Part shown: piece by piece, positions 53,696 through 63,850 of the stretch | How the letters are laid out: each line of letters starts with the position of its first letter | How positions within the stretch are numbered: position 1 is the first letter of the stretch | Assembly (NCBI RefSeq): GCF_023898315.1 | Contig: NC_064622.1 | Location: forward strand, 169,218,178-169,282,177 | Source: Schistocerca nitens | Lineage: Eukaryota > Arthropoda > Insecta > Orthoptera > Acrididae | DNA length: 64,000 bases | Direction: 5' to 3' | Translations under genes and position numbers: made by a program | Notes under the pieces: model-generated | Databases searched by the model: none | The model's input: the letters and a program-made list of their open reading frames with translations, nothing else | Told to the model about the DNA's origin: nothing

Positions 53696-53945
53696 TATAT
53701 GGGTTCATTAGAGTGTCGTGCAGAAATTCGAAACAAATCGGTCAAGGAGTTTTCGAGATTTTTGGCCACAACGTTTCCCTTTTATGTATTACGCACTTAT
53801 TTATATATTATACATGATTAAGATATAGGTATATAAAAACATACGCATATTCGAATGCAACGTTGTGTCAAAATTTCAAGTCAATCGACCGCCTACTTTG
53901 CGAGCTCAGACATGCTAAGGCTCAGTTCTTTATTTCTTGAGTGGT

Positions 53946-54340
53946 TATGCATACCGAAACGTCGTTTTCAGCAAATGTTAGAGCGTCGAGAGGCACTTAT
54001 GTTTTTATTTGGTTAATGGTTTAGCGCTGGTATCAACTGAGATACTGAAGTAAATACGTTTTTTTTTTTTAAATGGAACGTATACTTTCTATAACTACAT
54101 TCCATATCTCTTGAGAAGACAATTACGTTCATATATCTTTTGTTAATGTTGACGTTGAATCCTGTCGTAAAAAATTAAAGAAATTTCCAAGAATGTGAGA
54201 GCACGGCGACCAGATTTGGCATTAGCGGTGCAGACACCGCCAGGCAGAGTTCTCGTGCTACGCTGTCAGAATGTCAACCCATCTGCCTGTTTACTTGACT
54301 GCACTGTCGGCCGGTCATTTCTGCTTCAACAGTCTTTGCG
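53946..54340. other. No recognisable gene
   Basis: AT-rich sequence, nothing supported. Confidence 0.5.
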
Positions 54341-54344
54341 TGGA

Positions 54345-55120
54345 GACATGTACACCAGTGAGGAGAAGTTGGATATACTAGTTTTTTATGGTGAATGTGA
54401 AAGAAATTCCGTAAAAACAGTACAGCGGTATAGGGCTACCTATCCGGATCGCCAAAGTCCAACGCGCCAGGTAGTTGCACGAATTATTAAGACGCTAGTG
54501 CGGACAGGCTGTTTGAACGTCCAAAAGAGGATAAGAAAGGAGGGTGCAACTAACAGAGAACATTGCCGAGGAATGTGGAATCAACCAGACGAGCGTAATT
54601 CGCATCCTACAGCGACAGAATTTCCATCCCTATCATCTGTCACTAAATCAGGCGCTCGAGATCGTTATTTGGAACGTTGTATAAAATTTTCTCTTTTCCC
54701 TTCAGCAGTTGAGAGACGCTACGTTGTTCCAGCGAGTACTCTCTACCGATGAAGCAACGTTTTCTAAACACGCTAATGCAAGTTTGCGTAACATGCGCTA
54801 CGGAGCAGCCAAAAATTCACACGGCCTTCGTCACGTCAACATCAACGTTCGTAGAGCGTAAACGTAAGATGCAGCATCATACGAAATTACATTGTTCGAC
54901 CTTACTTCATCTGAGGCATTCTAAAATGGACGTTCATACGCACATTTTCTGACAAACGTTCTGCCGGTTCTTCTGGAAGAAGTACCACTGGATATCCGAC
55001 AGCGTATGTGATTGCCACACGACGGCTGTCTAGCTCAGTAGTCCCATGTTCCAAACCAGAAGCCGCAACTACGCCAGACGATGTGTGTCGTTGAACCGCG
55101 AGTGCATGCTCTACCATATA
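54345..55120 (+). pseudogene. IS630/mariner-like DDE transposase, broken
   Basis: From about 54350, MYTSEEKLDILVFYGECERN and TYPDRQSPTRQVVARIIKTL form the helix-turn-helix start typical of this insect family (M.S..E..D...YGEC..N...A...Y..RYP.R..P). In other frames come RVLSTDEATFSKHANASLRN (first Asp), HGLRHVNINVRRA, YAHFLTNVLPVLLEEVPLDI and PHDGCLAQ (second Asp). The third block is unrecognisable. Related to the minus-strand relic at 25.2-26.4 kb. Confidence 0.78.
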
Positions 55121-55969
55121 ATGCACTGTAAATGAGTCTGCCCATTGCTCTTTCGAACGGCGATTGCAGATGTCTCTTTCAGTGTCAAATATGTAGACAG
55201 CGTGTATTGCACGTAGCTGGTAACATTGTTATTACACCTTACGTTCAGCACGAAGCGACGTTTCGTTAAGAAGAATATTTATTTTGCGGTGTACAGGTGC
55301 CGAATGTATCCCATATAATATAATTTAGAGCAGTTTAAGTAGAGACCGCTGTCCGATAGCATGTATTGTACCTCTAAGAAGGACGCAGCCACGCACAGGA
55401 AAGGAGAGATCAGATCTTCCTTCTAACATTTAGATGTCTAATACAGTAGTTGCTTTTTGCAGCGTATAAGTCCTCTGTATTTTTGAAGAACGGATAGTTG
55501 ATTTCTCTTTTCCAGTTCACTTAAATCTGGAAGGATACACAAATGTGAAATAGTTCCCCAATCCCGTTGTGATACGATAGATTCTAGCCTATGTCGTATT
55601 TCCACGTACAACATTCGTAGGTAAACTTGCATCTAGGTCGTAAGATGGTTCAAGGGGAAATAAAACTTTATTCTTGTAGCCTAGGCGTACCTTACGGCAT
55701 ACAACTATGCAGCCTGGTTCGAGATGCCTGCTTGGCAATGTTTGCACGCAAATACCGTTTCCGGCATCCGCGCTCTCACATTCTAGGACATTTCTCGAAT
55801 TTTTTTACGAACGGTTCCAGAGTCAATATTAACAAACGCTATATCATTGTAATTGTCTTCTCAAGAGCTGTCGAATGCAGTTGCAAGAATTACAAGTTCC
55901 ATTTAAAAAAGTACTTATTTCAATATCACAGTTGATGCCAGAGCTAAAAACATTAACCAAACAAGCACA
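55121..55969. other. No recognisable gene
   Basis: Frames of 64-102 codons without motifs. Possibly includes the end of the preceding transposon. Confidence 0.45.
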
Positions 55970-55971
55970 TA

Positions 55972-57393
55972 CACTCCTGGAAATTGAAATAAGAACACCG
56001 TGAATTCATTGTCCCAGGAAGGGGTAACTTTATAGACACATTCCTGGGGTCAGATACATCACATGATCACACTGACAGAACCACAGGCACATAGACACAG
56101 GCAACAGAGCATGCACAATGTCGGCACTAGTACAGTGTATATCCACCTTTCGCAGCAATGCAGGCTGCTATTCTCCCATGGAGACGATCGTAGAGATGCT
56201 GGATGTAGTCCTGTGGAACGGCTTGCCATGCCATTTCCACCTGGCGCCTCAGTTGGACCAGCGTTCGTGCTGGACGTGCAGACCGCGTGAGACGACGCTT
56301 CATCCAGTCCCAAACATGCTCAATGGGGGACAGATCCGGAGATCTTGCTGGCCAGGGTAGTTGACTTACACCTTCTAGAGCACGTTGGGTGGCACGGGAT
56401 ACATGCGGACGTGCATTGTCCTGTTGGAACAGCAAGTTCCCTTGCCGGTCTAGAAATGGTAGAACGATGGGTTCGATGACGGTTTGGATGTACCGTGCAC
56501 TATTCAGTGTCCCCTCGACGATCACCAGTGGTGTACGGCCAGTGTAGGAGATCGCTCCCCACACCATGATGCCGGGTGTTGGCCCTGTGTGCCTCGGTCG
56601 TATGCAGTCCTGATTGTGGCGCTCACCTGCACGGCGCCAAACACGCGTACGACCATCATTGGCACCAAGGCAGAAGCGACTCTCATCGCTGAAGACGACA
56701 CGTCTCCATTCGTCCCTCCATTCACGCCTGTCGCGACACCACTGGAGGCGGGCTGCACGATGTTGGGGCGTGAGCGGAAGACGGCCTAACGGTGTGCGGG
56801 ACCGTAGCCCAGCTTCATGGAGACGGTTGCGAATGGTCCTCGCCGATACCCCAAGAGCAACAGTGTCCCTAATTTGCTGGGAAGTGGCGGTGCGGTCCCC
56901 TACGGCACTGCGTAGGATCCTACGGTCTTGGCGTGCATCCGTGCGTCGCTGCGGTCCGGTCCCAGGTCGACGGGCACGTGCACCTTCCGCCGACCACTGG
57001 CGACAACATCGATGTACTGTGGAGACCTCACGCCCCACGTGTTGAGCAATTCGGCGGTACGTCCACCCGGCCTCCCGCATGCCCACTATACGCCCTCGCT
57101 CAAAGTCCGTCAACTGCACATACGGTTCAGGTCCACGCTGTCGCGGCATGCTACCAGTGTTAAAGACTGCGATGGAGCTCCGTATGCCACGGCAAACTGG
57201 CTGACACTGACGGCGGCGGTGCACAAATGCTGCGCAGCTAGCGCCATTCGACGGCCAACACCGCGGTTCCTGGTGTGTCCGCTGTGCCGTGCGTGTGATC
57301 ATTGCTTGTACAGCCCTCTCGCAGTGTGCGGAGCAAGTATGGTGGGTCTGACACACCGGTGTCAATGTGTTCTTTTTTCCATTTCCAGGAGTG
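55972..57393 (-). mobile_element. Full-length Tc1 element with intact transposase
   Basis: Terminal inverted repeats CACTCCTGGAAATTGAAATA (from 55972) and its inverted partner CACTCCTGGAAATGGAAAAA (ending 57393) continue through AGAACAC, about 27 bp with 3 mismatches. TA lies outside each end (55970-55971, 57394-57395). Length 1,422 bp. It is GC-richer than its surroundings. With complete ends and an unbroken frame, it is the only candidate autonomous element in the window. Confidence 0.95.
56127..57149 (-). CDS. Tc1-type transposase, intact, 340 aa
   Basis: The frame is open upstream to 57365, but the ATG at 57149 (MPRQRGPEPYVQL) is chosen because Tc1 transposases are about 340 residues and start just before the first helix-turn-helix. 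Residues 15-55 are that helix-turn-helix (ERGRIVGMREAGWTYRRIAQ), 60-70 a basic GRPR-like linker (RRPGTGPQRR), 88-118 the second helix-turn-helix. Catalytic residues are Asp155 (FSDESRF), Asp244 (QQDNARPH) and Glu277 (SPDLSPIEHVW), 32 residues apart rather than 34, a spacing I recall from related arthropod elements. The C-terminus (AACIAAKGGYTLY) is complete. The enzyme would cut at the terminal repeats and insert at TA. Activity is untested. Confidence 0.95.
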   Translation of the reverse strand: MPRQRGPEPYVQLTDFERGRIVGMREAGWTYRRIAQHVGREVSTVHRCCRQWSAEGARARRPGTGPQRRTDARQDRRILRSAVGDRTATSQQIRDTVALGVSARTIRNRLHEAGLRSRTPLGRLPLTPQHRAARLQWCRDRREWRDEWRRVVFSDESRFCLGANDGRTRVWRRAGERHNQDCIRPRHTGPTPGIMVWGAISYTGRTPLVIVEGTLNSARYIQTVIEPIVLPFLDRQGNLLFQQDNARPHVSRATQRALEGVSQLPWPARSPDLSPIEHVWDWMKRRLTRSARPARTLVQLRRQVEMAWQAVPQDYIQHLYDRLHGRIAACIAAKGGYTLY

Positions 57394-57395
57394 TA

Positions 57396-58125
57396 TATGC
57401 CTCTCGACGCACTAACATTTGCCGAAAACCGCGTTACTACATGTGTAACCGGTCACGGATTTAAAGGGGTGTTACGTCTTACGCTATTCACCCTTTATAT
57501 TAATTGCGTAAGAGGGTTGCTTGAAGATGAAAACTCGTTTCCTGTACACAGTCCTGCCCTCTTGAAGAATTAATGACCGCAGTAGAAGACTGGCAGGTGT
57601 GTGGCTCCAATCTTCGCCAATCGTGCTGACATAGATCTTCCGTCGTATAACTAAAAAGTCTCAGATAAATCGCGGGATGGTCCCTTCTAAAAGGCAAAGA
57701 GCCGACTACTTCCCCCATCCCGATACAAGTCAGTACGTGATCAGTCTATACTTTTACGCTGATTAGATGTTAACGCTAACCTCTCTTTTTCACAATAGCC
57801 TCTAGAGTCTAGACATAACGACACAACTTTGAAATATCTCCATCAAGTAATGATACTTAACGACGCTACCCGTGTTAGTTACAATTTACCATTAAGCGTG
57901 TGTATCACGCTCTTGCGTAGAACACACGAAAGAGATTTACCTAGCCTATGACTATGGTCCCTATCGTGTCATTATCTACAGCGTTATGGATCTCATGGAG
58001 GAACAACGCGAGCTAAGTTTTGCAGGGTCTCTATTTGCGGAATTCATATTGACTTTTAGAGAGAATATTTTCGTTCTCCAAAAAACGTCATAATTCTTGA
58101 GCATAAAACATGTTCCACAATTCTA
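57396..58125. other. No recognisable gene
   Basis: A 72-codon minus frame (57500-57718) contains a GRDHPAIYLRL-like stretch without known function. The plus strand GGATGGTCCCTTCTAAAAGG near 57674 weakly resembles the type 2 SINE body. Otherwise AT-rich. Confidence 0.4.
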
Positions 58126-58129
58126 CAAC

Positions 58130-58745
58130 AGATTGATGACAATTATGTAGGTCTATAACTGTAGGCATCTGTCCTGGGACCCCTTCTTGAAAAACGGGAA
58201 TAGCCTCCGCTTTCTTCCAGTCTCTAGGCACCCTTCATTGTTCCAATGATGTACGATAATATGCTGCCAGAAGGGAAGAAAGTTCTTTCGCGTAATCTTT
58301 GTAGAGACTTATAGGTACGTCATCCGGTCCTGGTGCCTTTCCACAAATAAGCGATTGCAGTTGCTTTTCTATTCCGCGATCGGCTATCTCGATATCTGCC
58401 ATTTCGACGATCGTAGGATTATTGAAAGGAAGGACTGTGTGAAACAATTTCAGGATATCGAATTAAATATTTCGGCCTTCTCTCTGTTATCTGTTATCTT
58501 CCGTTTCGGCGCCAGTATGGTTACTGAGTGAATGAATAGAGAGGATTTCGGACTGCTTATCGATTTCACGTAAGACCAAAACCTCTTAGAGTATTTACTC
58601 AGATCGGTTGACAAAATTTTAGTTTCAAAGTCATTAAATGCTTCTCTCATTGCTCTCCTTACACTCATTTTCGCTTCGTTCAGCTTTTGTTTGTCAGCTA
58701 GGTTTTGACTTCTCTTGAATTAGAGATGAAGCTCTCTTTGTTTTC
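58130..58745 (-). pseudogene. CR1/Jockey-like LINE fragment
   Basis: Frame 58668-58450 (MSVRRAMREAFNDFETKILS, KRFWSYVKSISSPKSSLFIH) and frame 58447-58235 (LICGKAPGPDDVPISLYKDY, LLAAYYRTSLEQ) correspond to the pre-RT and first RT block (KA.GPD.IP). It is colinear with the LINE at 38.4-40.7 kb (FWSYVKYTSG, GKSSGPDCIPIRFLSDYA). The FADD core and 3' end are missing: a middle fragment truncated on both sides. Confidence 0.78.
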
Positions 58746-58764
58746 TAATAAAATGGTTTGCAGA

Positions 58765-58960
58765 ACTGGGTTCACAGTCGCAGTGCTAAGTGATATCCTA
58801 GTAATGGTGAATGCAAATTTAGATCTTAAATCGTGTAAATTATTAATTTTGTTAAGTTATTCTAAATCAGTGCACTAGGCATTAACGAAAGCAAGTTAAT
58901 ATTAGAATAGTAATATTATATGTGTTATTATTATTAGGTCTTAAGCAACTGTGGTACGAT
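58765..58960 (+). repeat. Dispersed repeat shared with 26.8 kb
   Basis: Second copy of the repeat described at 26735-26945. GTGCTAAGTGATATCCTAGT, AATGGTGAATGC, CGTGTAAATTATTAA and CACTAGGCATTAAC align. It follows the LINE fragment directly. Confidence 0.6.
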
Positions 58961-59231
58961 AAATGTCAGCTTATCAGAAGAACCTATAGATGCCTGTAAT
59001 AGGAATTTTGAATCAGCCTGTACGTGGACTTTATTAGAACGGACGTTACCTCAATTTCAAGTTAACACTTATTCTTCGTCGTGTTAGTGTCACATGATCT
59101 ACTTGGACAGCATTAGGTGCAGTTGTGTTATTCCTGAAACAAGAATACACGTCGATAATATATCAAGTAAAACCTTTTCTAATCTGGTTTGATGCCTATC
59201 TTTAAAAAATTCACGGTTATGTCTTCGCTCT

Positions 59232-59288
<57 letters not shown>

Positions 59289-59435
59289 TCTTAAAACGCG
59301 AATGTATCCCACAAATCCAATCTGAGGAAAAAAATGAAGCACCCAGGGATGTAATTTCGTACACGTACACTCCATCATAGAATATGGAAATGATTAGAAC
59401 TGCAGTTCTCTTTGACAGATAGAATGGCTATCAGT
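58961..59435. other. No recognisable gene; microsatellite
   Basis: An (AC)n run of 27 units occupies 59233-59286; frames on the minus strand reading CVCVCV are artefacts of it. The stretch 59330-59440 is probably the terminal and leader part of the following Tc1. Confidence 0.6.
59233..59286 (+). repeat. (AC)27 microsatellite
   Basis: Uninterrupted dinucleotide repeat, the longest microsatellite in the window. Confidence 0.97.
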
Positions 59436-59440
59436 GGTTC

Positions 59441-59697
59441 ATGTTTAGCGTTGTTACCAGGCCTTCTAGGGTATATAAGAGGCGTGAGCAGCGTTCAATG
59501 TTGAGTGATCACTGTGAAGGGCACGGAGATGCGGCGTGCCGTGTGAGACAGCGTTATCAGCATCTGGCAGAGTTTGAAAAGGGCCGCCTCATTGTTGGTC
59601 TCCATGTGACCAGCTGGTCGAATCGCGCAGTTACCAGAATTATGAGCCATTCCAAAGCGACTGTGGCCAGACACTGGACTGCTTGAGAACGTGAAAG
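59441..59697 (+). pseudogene. Tc1-like transposase N-terminus, cut by a LINE
   Basis: The frame reads SDHCEGHGDAACRVRQRYQH, then LAEFEKGRLIVGLHVTSWSN and RAVTRIMSHSKATVARHWTA, the first helix-turn-helix of a Tc1 transposase, and ends at a TGA just before the LINE tail. Leader and first codons match the Tc1 at 5757-5850 and 6105 onward. The catalytic part was not found beyond the LINE's far end (after 63.2 kb). Confidence 0.78.
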
Positions 59698-59717
59698 CGT
59701 TGTTGTTGTTGTGGTCT

Positions 59718-60710
59718 TCAGTCCAGAGACTGGTTTGATACAGCTCTCCATGCTACTCTATCCTGTGCAAGCTTCTTCATCTCCCAGTACCTACTGTAAC
59801 CTCCATCCTTCTGAATCTGTTTAGTGTATTCCTCTCTTGGTCTCCCTCTACGATTATTACCCTCCACGTTGCCCTCTAATACTAAATTGGTGATCCCTTG
59901 ATGCCTCAGAACATGTCCTACCAACCAATCCCTTCTTCAAGTTGTGCCACAAATTCCTCTTCTCCCCAATTCTATTCAATACCTCCTCATTAGTTGTGTG
60001 GTCTACCCATCTAATCTTCAGCATTCTTCTGTAGCACCACATTTCGAAACCTTCTATTCTCTTTTTATCTAAACTATTTATCGTCCATGTTTCACTTCCA
60101 TACATGGCTACACTCCATACAAATACTTTCAGAAACGACTTCCTGACACTTAAATCTATACTCGCTAACAAATTTCTCTTCTTCAGAAACGCTTTCCTTG
60201 CCATTGCCAGTCTACATTTTATATCCACTCTACTTCGACCATCGTCAGTTTTTTGCTCCCCAAATAGCAAAACTCATTAACTACTTTAAGCGTCTCATTT
60301 CCTAATCTAATTCCTGCAGCATCACCCGATACAATTCGGCTACATTCCATTGTTCTTATTTTGCTTTTGCTGATGTTCATCTTATATCCTCCTTGCAAGA
60401 CACGGTCCATTCCGTTGAGCTGCTCTTCCAGGTCCTTTGCTGTCTCTGACAGAATTACAATGTCATCGGCGAACCTCAAAGTTTTTATTTCTTCTCCCTG
60501 GATTTTAATACCTACTCTAAATTTTTCTTTTGTTTTCTTTACTGCTTGCTCAATATACAGATTGAATAGCGTCGGGGAGAGGCTACAACCCTGTCTCACT
60601 CCCTTCCCAACCACTGCTTCCCTTTCGTGCCCCTCGAATCTTAAAACTGCCATCTGGTTTCTGTATAAACTGTAAATAGCCTTTCGCTCCCTGTATTTTA
60701 CCTCTGGCAC
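59718..60710 (-). pseudogene. LINE reverse transcriptase core and C-terminus
   Basis: Frame 60710-60219: YRERKAIYSLYRNQMAVLRF, GKGVRQGCSLSPTLFNLYIE, EIKTLRFADDIVILSETAKD (catalytic FADD) and GGYKMNISKSKIRTM. After a frame change, frame 60270-59857: MARKAFLKKRNLLASIDLSV, FVWSVAMYGSETWTINSLDK and GFEMWCYRRMLKIRWVDHTT. A last frame (59924-59718) ends the protein with REEYTKQIQKDGGYSRYWEM. The RT motifs look intact; only two or three frameshifts break the product, so this copy is fairly young. Confidence 0.9.
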
Positions 60711-60966
60711 CTTTAGAATTTGAAAGAGAGTATTCCAGTCAACATTTCAAAAGCTTTCTCTAAGCCTACAAATGCTAGAAACGAAGGTTTGCCTTAATCT
60801 ATTTTCTAAGATTAAGTCGTAGGGTCAGTATTGCCTCACATGTTCCAACATTTCTACGGAATCCAAACTGATCTTCCCCGAGGTCGGCTTCTACCAGTTT
60901 TTCCATTCGTCTGTAAAGAATTCGTGTTAGTATTTTGCAGCCATGGCTTATTAAACTGATAGTTCG

Positions 60967-61430
60967 TTAATTTTCACATCTGTCAACACCTGCTTTCTTT
61001 GGGATTGGAATTATTATATTCTTCTTGAAGACTGAGGATATTTCACCTGTCTCATTCATCTTGCTCACTAGATGGTAGAGTTTTGTTATGCCTGGCTCTC
61101 CCAAGGCTGTCAGTAGTTCTAATGGAATGTTATCTACTCCCGGGGCCTTCTTTCGACTTAGATCTTTCAGTGCTCTGTCAAACTCTTCACGCAGTATCAT
61201 ATCTCCTATTTCATCTTCATCTACGTCCTCTTCCATTTCTATAATATTTTCCTCAAGAACATCGCCCCTGTATACACCCTCTATATACTCCTTCCACCTT
61301 TCTGCTTTCCCTTCTTTGCTTAGAACTGGGTTTCCACGTGAGCTCTTGATATTCACACAAGTGGATCTCTTTTCTCCAAAGGTCTCTTTAATTTTCCTGT
61401 GGGCAGTATCTATGTTACCCCTAGTGATAT
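60967..61430 (-). pseudogene. LINE region between endonuclease and RT core
   Basis: Frame 61356-60967 reads SRGNPVLSKEGKAERWKEYI, then an acidic stretch (MEEDVDEDEIGDMILREEF), then SRKKAPGVDNIPLELLTALG and FKKNIIIPIPKKAGVDRCEN, the first RT blocks (KA.G.D.IP.E and IPI.KK). It ends in a stop where the next block (R.ISL) should continue in another frame, near 60966. Confidence 0.88.
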
Positions 61431-61666
61431 ACCGAGCGAGGTGGCGCAGTGGTTAGACACTGGACTCGCATTCGGGAGGACGGCGGTTCAATCCCGCGTC
61501 CGGCCATCCTGATTTGGGTTTTCCGTGATTTCCCTAAATCACTCCAGACAAATGCCGGGATGGTTCCTCTGAAAGGGCACGGCCGACTTCCTTCCCCATC
61601 CTTCCCTAATCCGATGAGACCGATGACCACGCTGTCTGGTCTCCTTCCCCAAAACCAACCAACCAA
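61431..61666 (+). mobile_element. Type 2 SINE, full length, inside LINE
   Basis: Best-preserved type 2 copy: head ACCGAGCGAGGTGGCGCAGT with A box GGCGCAGTGGTTAGAC and B box GGTTCAATCCC, then CCTGATTTGGGTTTTCCGTG, GCCGGGATGGTTCCTCTGAA, and an (AACC)n 3' end. The perfect 11-bp TSD CCTAGTGATAT at 61420-61430 and 61667-61677 dates it after the LINE. Confidence 0.95.
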
Positions 61667-62035
61667 CCTAGTGATATGCACCTCTACATCCTTACATTTG
61701 TCCTCTAGCCATGCCTGCTTAGCCATTTTGCAATTCCTGTCCTCATTTTTGAGAAGTTTGTATTCCTTTTTGCCTGCTTCATTTACTGCATTTTTATATT
61801 TTTTGCTTTCATCAATTAAATTCAATATCTCTTCTGTTACCCGAGGATTTCTAATAGCCCTCGTCTTTTTACCTACTTGGTCCTCTGCTACTTGCAATAT
61901 TTCGTCTCTCAAAGCTACCCATTCTTCTTCTACTGTATTTCTATCCCCCATTCTTGTCATTCGTTCCCTAATGCTCTCCCTGAAGCTCTCTACGACCTTT
62001 GCTTCTTTAAGTTTATCCAGGTCCCATCTCCTCAA
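61667..62035 (-). pseudogene. LINE linker region
   Basis: The minus frame from 62035 reads RRWDLDKLKEAKVVESFRES, RVTEEILNLIDESKKYKNAV and QAWLEDKCKDVEVHI before the SINE interrupts it. This charged helical linker joins endonuclease and RT in RTE-like elements. It is out of frame with the endonuclease upstream. Confidence 0.85.
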
Positions 62036-62046
62036 ATTCCCAGTTC

Positions 62047-62883
62047 CTACAGTTTAAATCTACAGATCGTAACCAATAGATTGTGGTCAGAGTCCACATC
62101 TGCCCCTGGAAATGTCTTACAATTTAAAACCTCGCTCCTGAATCTCTGTCTTACCATTATATAATCTATTTGAAACCTGTCAGTATCTCCAGGGTTCTTC
62201 CATGTATACAAGCTTCTTTCATGATTCTTGAACCAAGTGTTAGCTATGATTAAGTTATGCTCTGTGCAAAATTCTATCAGGCGGCTTCCTCTTTCATTTC
62301 TTAGCCCCAATCCATATTCACCTACTACGTTTCCTTCTCTCCCTTTTCCTACACTCGAATTCCAGTCACCCATGACTATTAAATTTTCGTCTCCCTTCGC
62401 TATCTGAATAATTTCTTTTATTTCATCAGACATTTCTTCAATTTCTTCCTCATCTGCAGAGCTAGTTGGCATATAAACTTGTACTACTGTAGTAGGTGTG
62501 GGCTTCGTATCTATCTTGGCCACAATAATGCGTTCACTATGCTGTTTGTAGTAGCTTACCCGCGTTCCTATTTTCCTATTCATTATTAAACCTACTCCTG
62601 CATTACCCCTATTTGACTTTGTGTTTATAACCCTGTAGTCACCTGACCAGAAGTCTTTTTCCTCCTGCCACCGAACTTCACTAATTCCCACTATATCTAA
62701 CTTTAACCTATCCATTTCCCTTTTCAAATTTTCTAACCTACCTGCCCGATTAAGGGATCTGACATTCCACACTCTGATCCGTAAAACGCGTTTTCTTTCT
62801 CCTGATAACGACGTCCTCCTGAGTAGTTCCCCGCCTGTACATCCGAATGGAGGACTATTGTACCTCCGGAAAATTTTACTCAA
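62047..62883 (-). pseudogene. LINE apurinic-like endonuclease domain
   Basis: The 278-codon frame has all landmark motifs of the AP-endonuclease-like domain that nicks target DNA: RIRVWNVRSLNRAGRL (Asn), LDIVGISEVRW (Glu), NLIVMGDWNSSVG (Asp/Asn), YTWKNPGDTDRFQIDYIMVR and GADVDSDHNLLV (Ser-Asp-His). No internal stop. In a functional LINE it would be fused to the RT; here a stop at 62047-62049 and a frame change separate them. Residues needed for nicking appear present. Confidence 0.92.
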
Positions 62884-63235
62884 GATTACTTGATCATCAT
62901 TTAACCATACAGTAAAGCTGCATGCCCTCGGGAAAAATTACAGCTGTAGTTTCCCCTTGATTTCAGCCGTTCGCAGTACCAGCACAGCAAGGCTGTTTTG
63001 GTTAGTGTTACAAGGCCAGATCAGTCAATCATCCAGACTGTTGCCCCTGCAACTACTGAGAAGGCTGCTGCTCCTCTTCAGGAACCACATGTTTGTCTGG
63101 CCTCTCAACAGATACCCCTCCGTTGTGGTTGCACCTACGCTACGGCTATCTGTATCGCTGAGGTAATCTAGCCTCCCCACCAACGTCAAGGTCCATGGTT
63201 CATGGTGGGGGGGGGGAGGAGGAGGGGGTGGGGGG

Positions 63236-63850
63236 CACCATTTAAACCAGTCAACCTCGTCATGGCTATTGGCAAGAATGGTTTTATGAAATTTATCAAA
63301 TTCGGGAACAAACTGAAGCTGCCATTTGTAATTTGTGCTGATATGGAATGTTAGTACCAGTTGCTACTTTCGGTCGTAGTAGTGGCTGGTTTGCATTCCG
63401 ATCAGGTACATTTGGATATACCATTCAGCGTAGCCTGCCATATACACTGTGACCTTGATGAGGAATATTCCGAGTTGATATTTTATAGAGGCAATGATTG
63501 CATGAAATAGTGCACTACAATGCTGTGTGCAATTGCTGAGACTGTAAATATACCTTTATTAATAAAATAAAATAATGGAAATAGCCTCCGAGGATGAACA
63601 GCGTTTTGCTCAGCTGAGTTTTCCCATATTTGCCGGGGACCATTTGAGGACGATGATGAAAATAACAGAGGCCACTGCCATTTGCCAGTGTTGCTCATGC
63701 CAGCTGCGATGGGAACTAAAATCCCGACGATACAGTCCTCATTGTATTCTACAACCGTAACAATTGGGAGGGTAATTTCTTTGTCATCAAAATAGGTGAA
63801 CACACGACTGTACGTGACAACCAAGAAGAAGGTAAGGTAAATACAGATAA
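63236..63850. other. No recognisable gene
   Basis: A 113-codon minus frame (63483-63824) shows no known motif and its composition is unremarkable. Confidence 0.45.

Larger units (their letters stand above)
52690..53945 (+). repeat. Diverged tandem repeat units, interrupted by mariner
   Basis: Units of roughly 140 bp share AAATTTGAAGTAAA-like, CGTCAAG.A.TTTT, GAAATTTTTG.TAACAATG and CCCCTGTATGTATTA steps: around 52745-52885, 52890-52955, and after the mariner 53720-53945 (GGTCAAGGAGTTTTCGAG, TTGGCCACAACGTTTCCC). An (AC)n(AT)n microsatellite at 52955-52996 lies at the break. The mariner at 52997-53695 inserted in this array. Confidence 0.65.
59698..63230 (-). mobile_element. RTE-like LINE, near full length
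   Basis: The 3' end is marked by an (AAC)n tail (59699-59712 on the plus strand as GTTGTTGTTGTTG). The 5' leader lies at 62884-63230, with a G-rich plus-strand edge at 63207-63235. About 3.5 kb in total, or 3.3 kb without the SINE at 61431-61666. Coding blocks run endonuclease, linker, RT, C-terminus in order. Inserted in a Tc1. I assign it to an RTE-like group because the endonuclease resembles proteins annotated as craniofacial development protein 2-like. Confidence 0.82.

Noticed and set aside
56614-57464. 143- and 178-codon plus frames
   Set aside because: Antisense shadows of the intact Tc1 transposase in GC-rich sequence.
59099-59370. Protein frames reading CVCVCV on the minus strand
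   Set aside because: They are translations of the (AC)27 microsatellite.
61449-62057. 202-codon plus frame
   Set aside because: Antisense of the LINE linker plus the inserted SINE.
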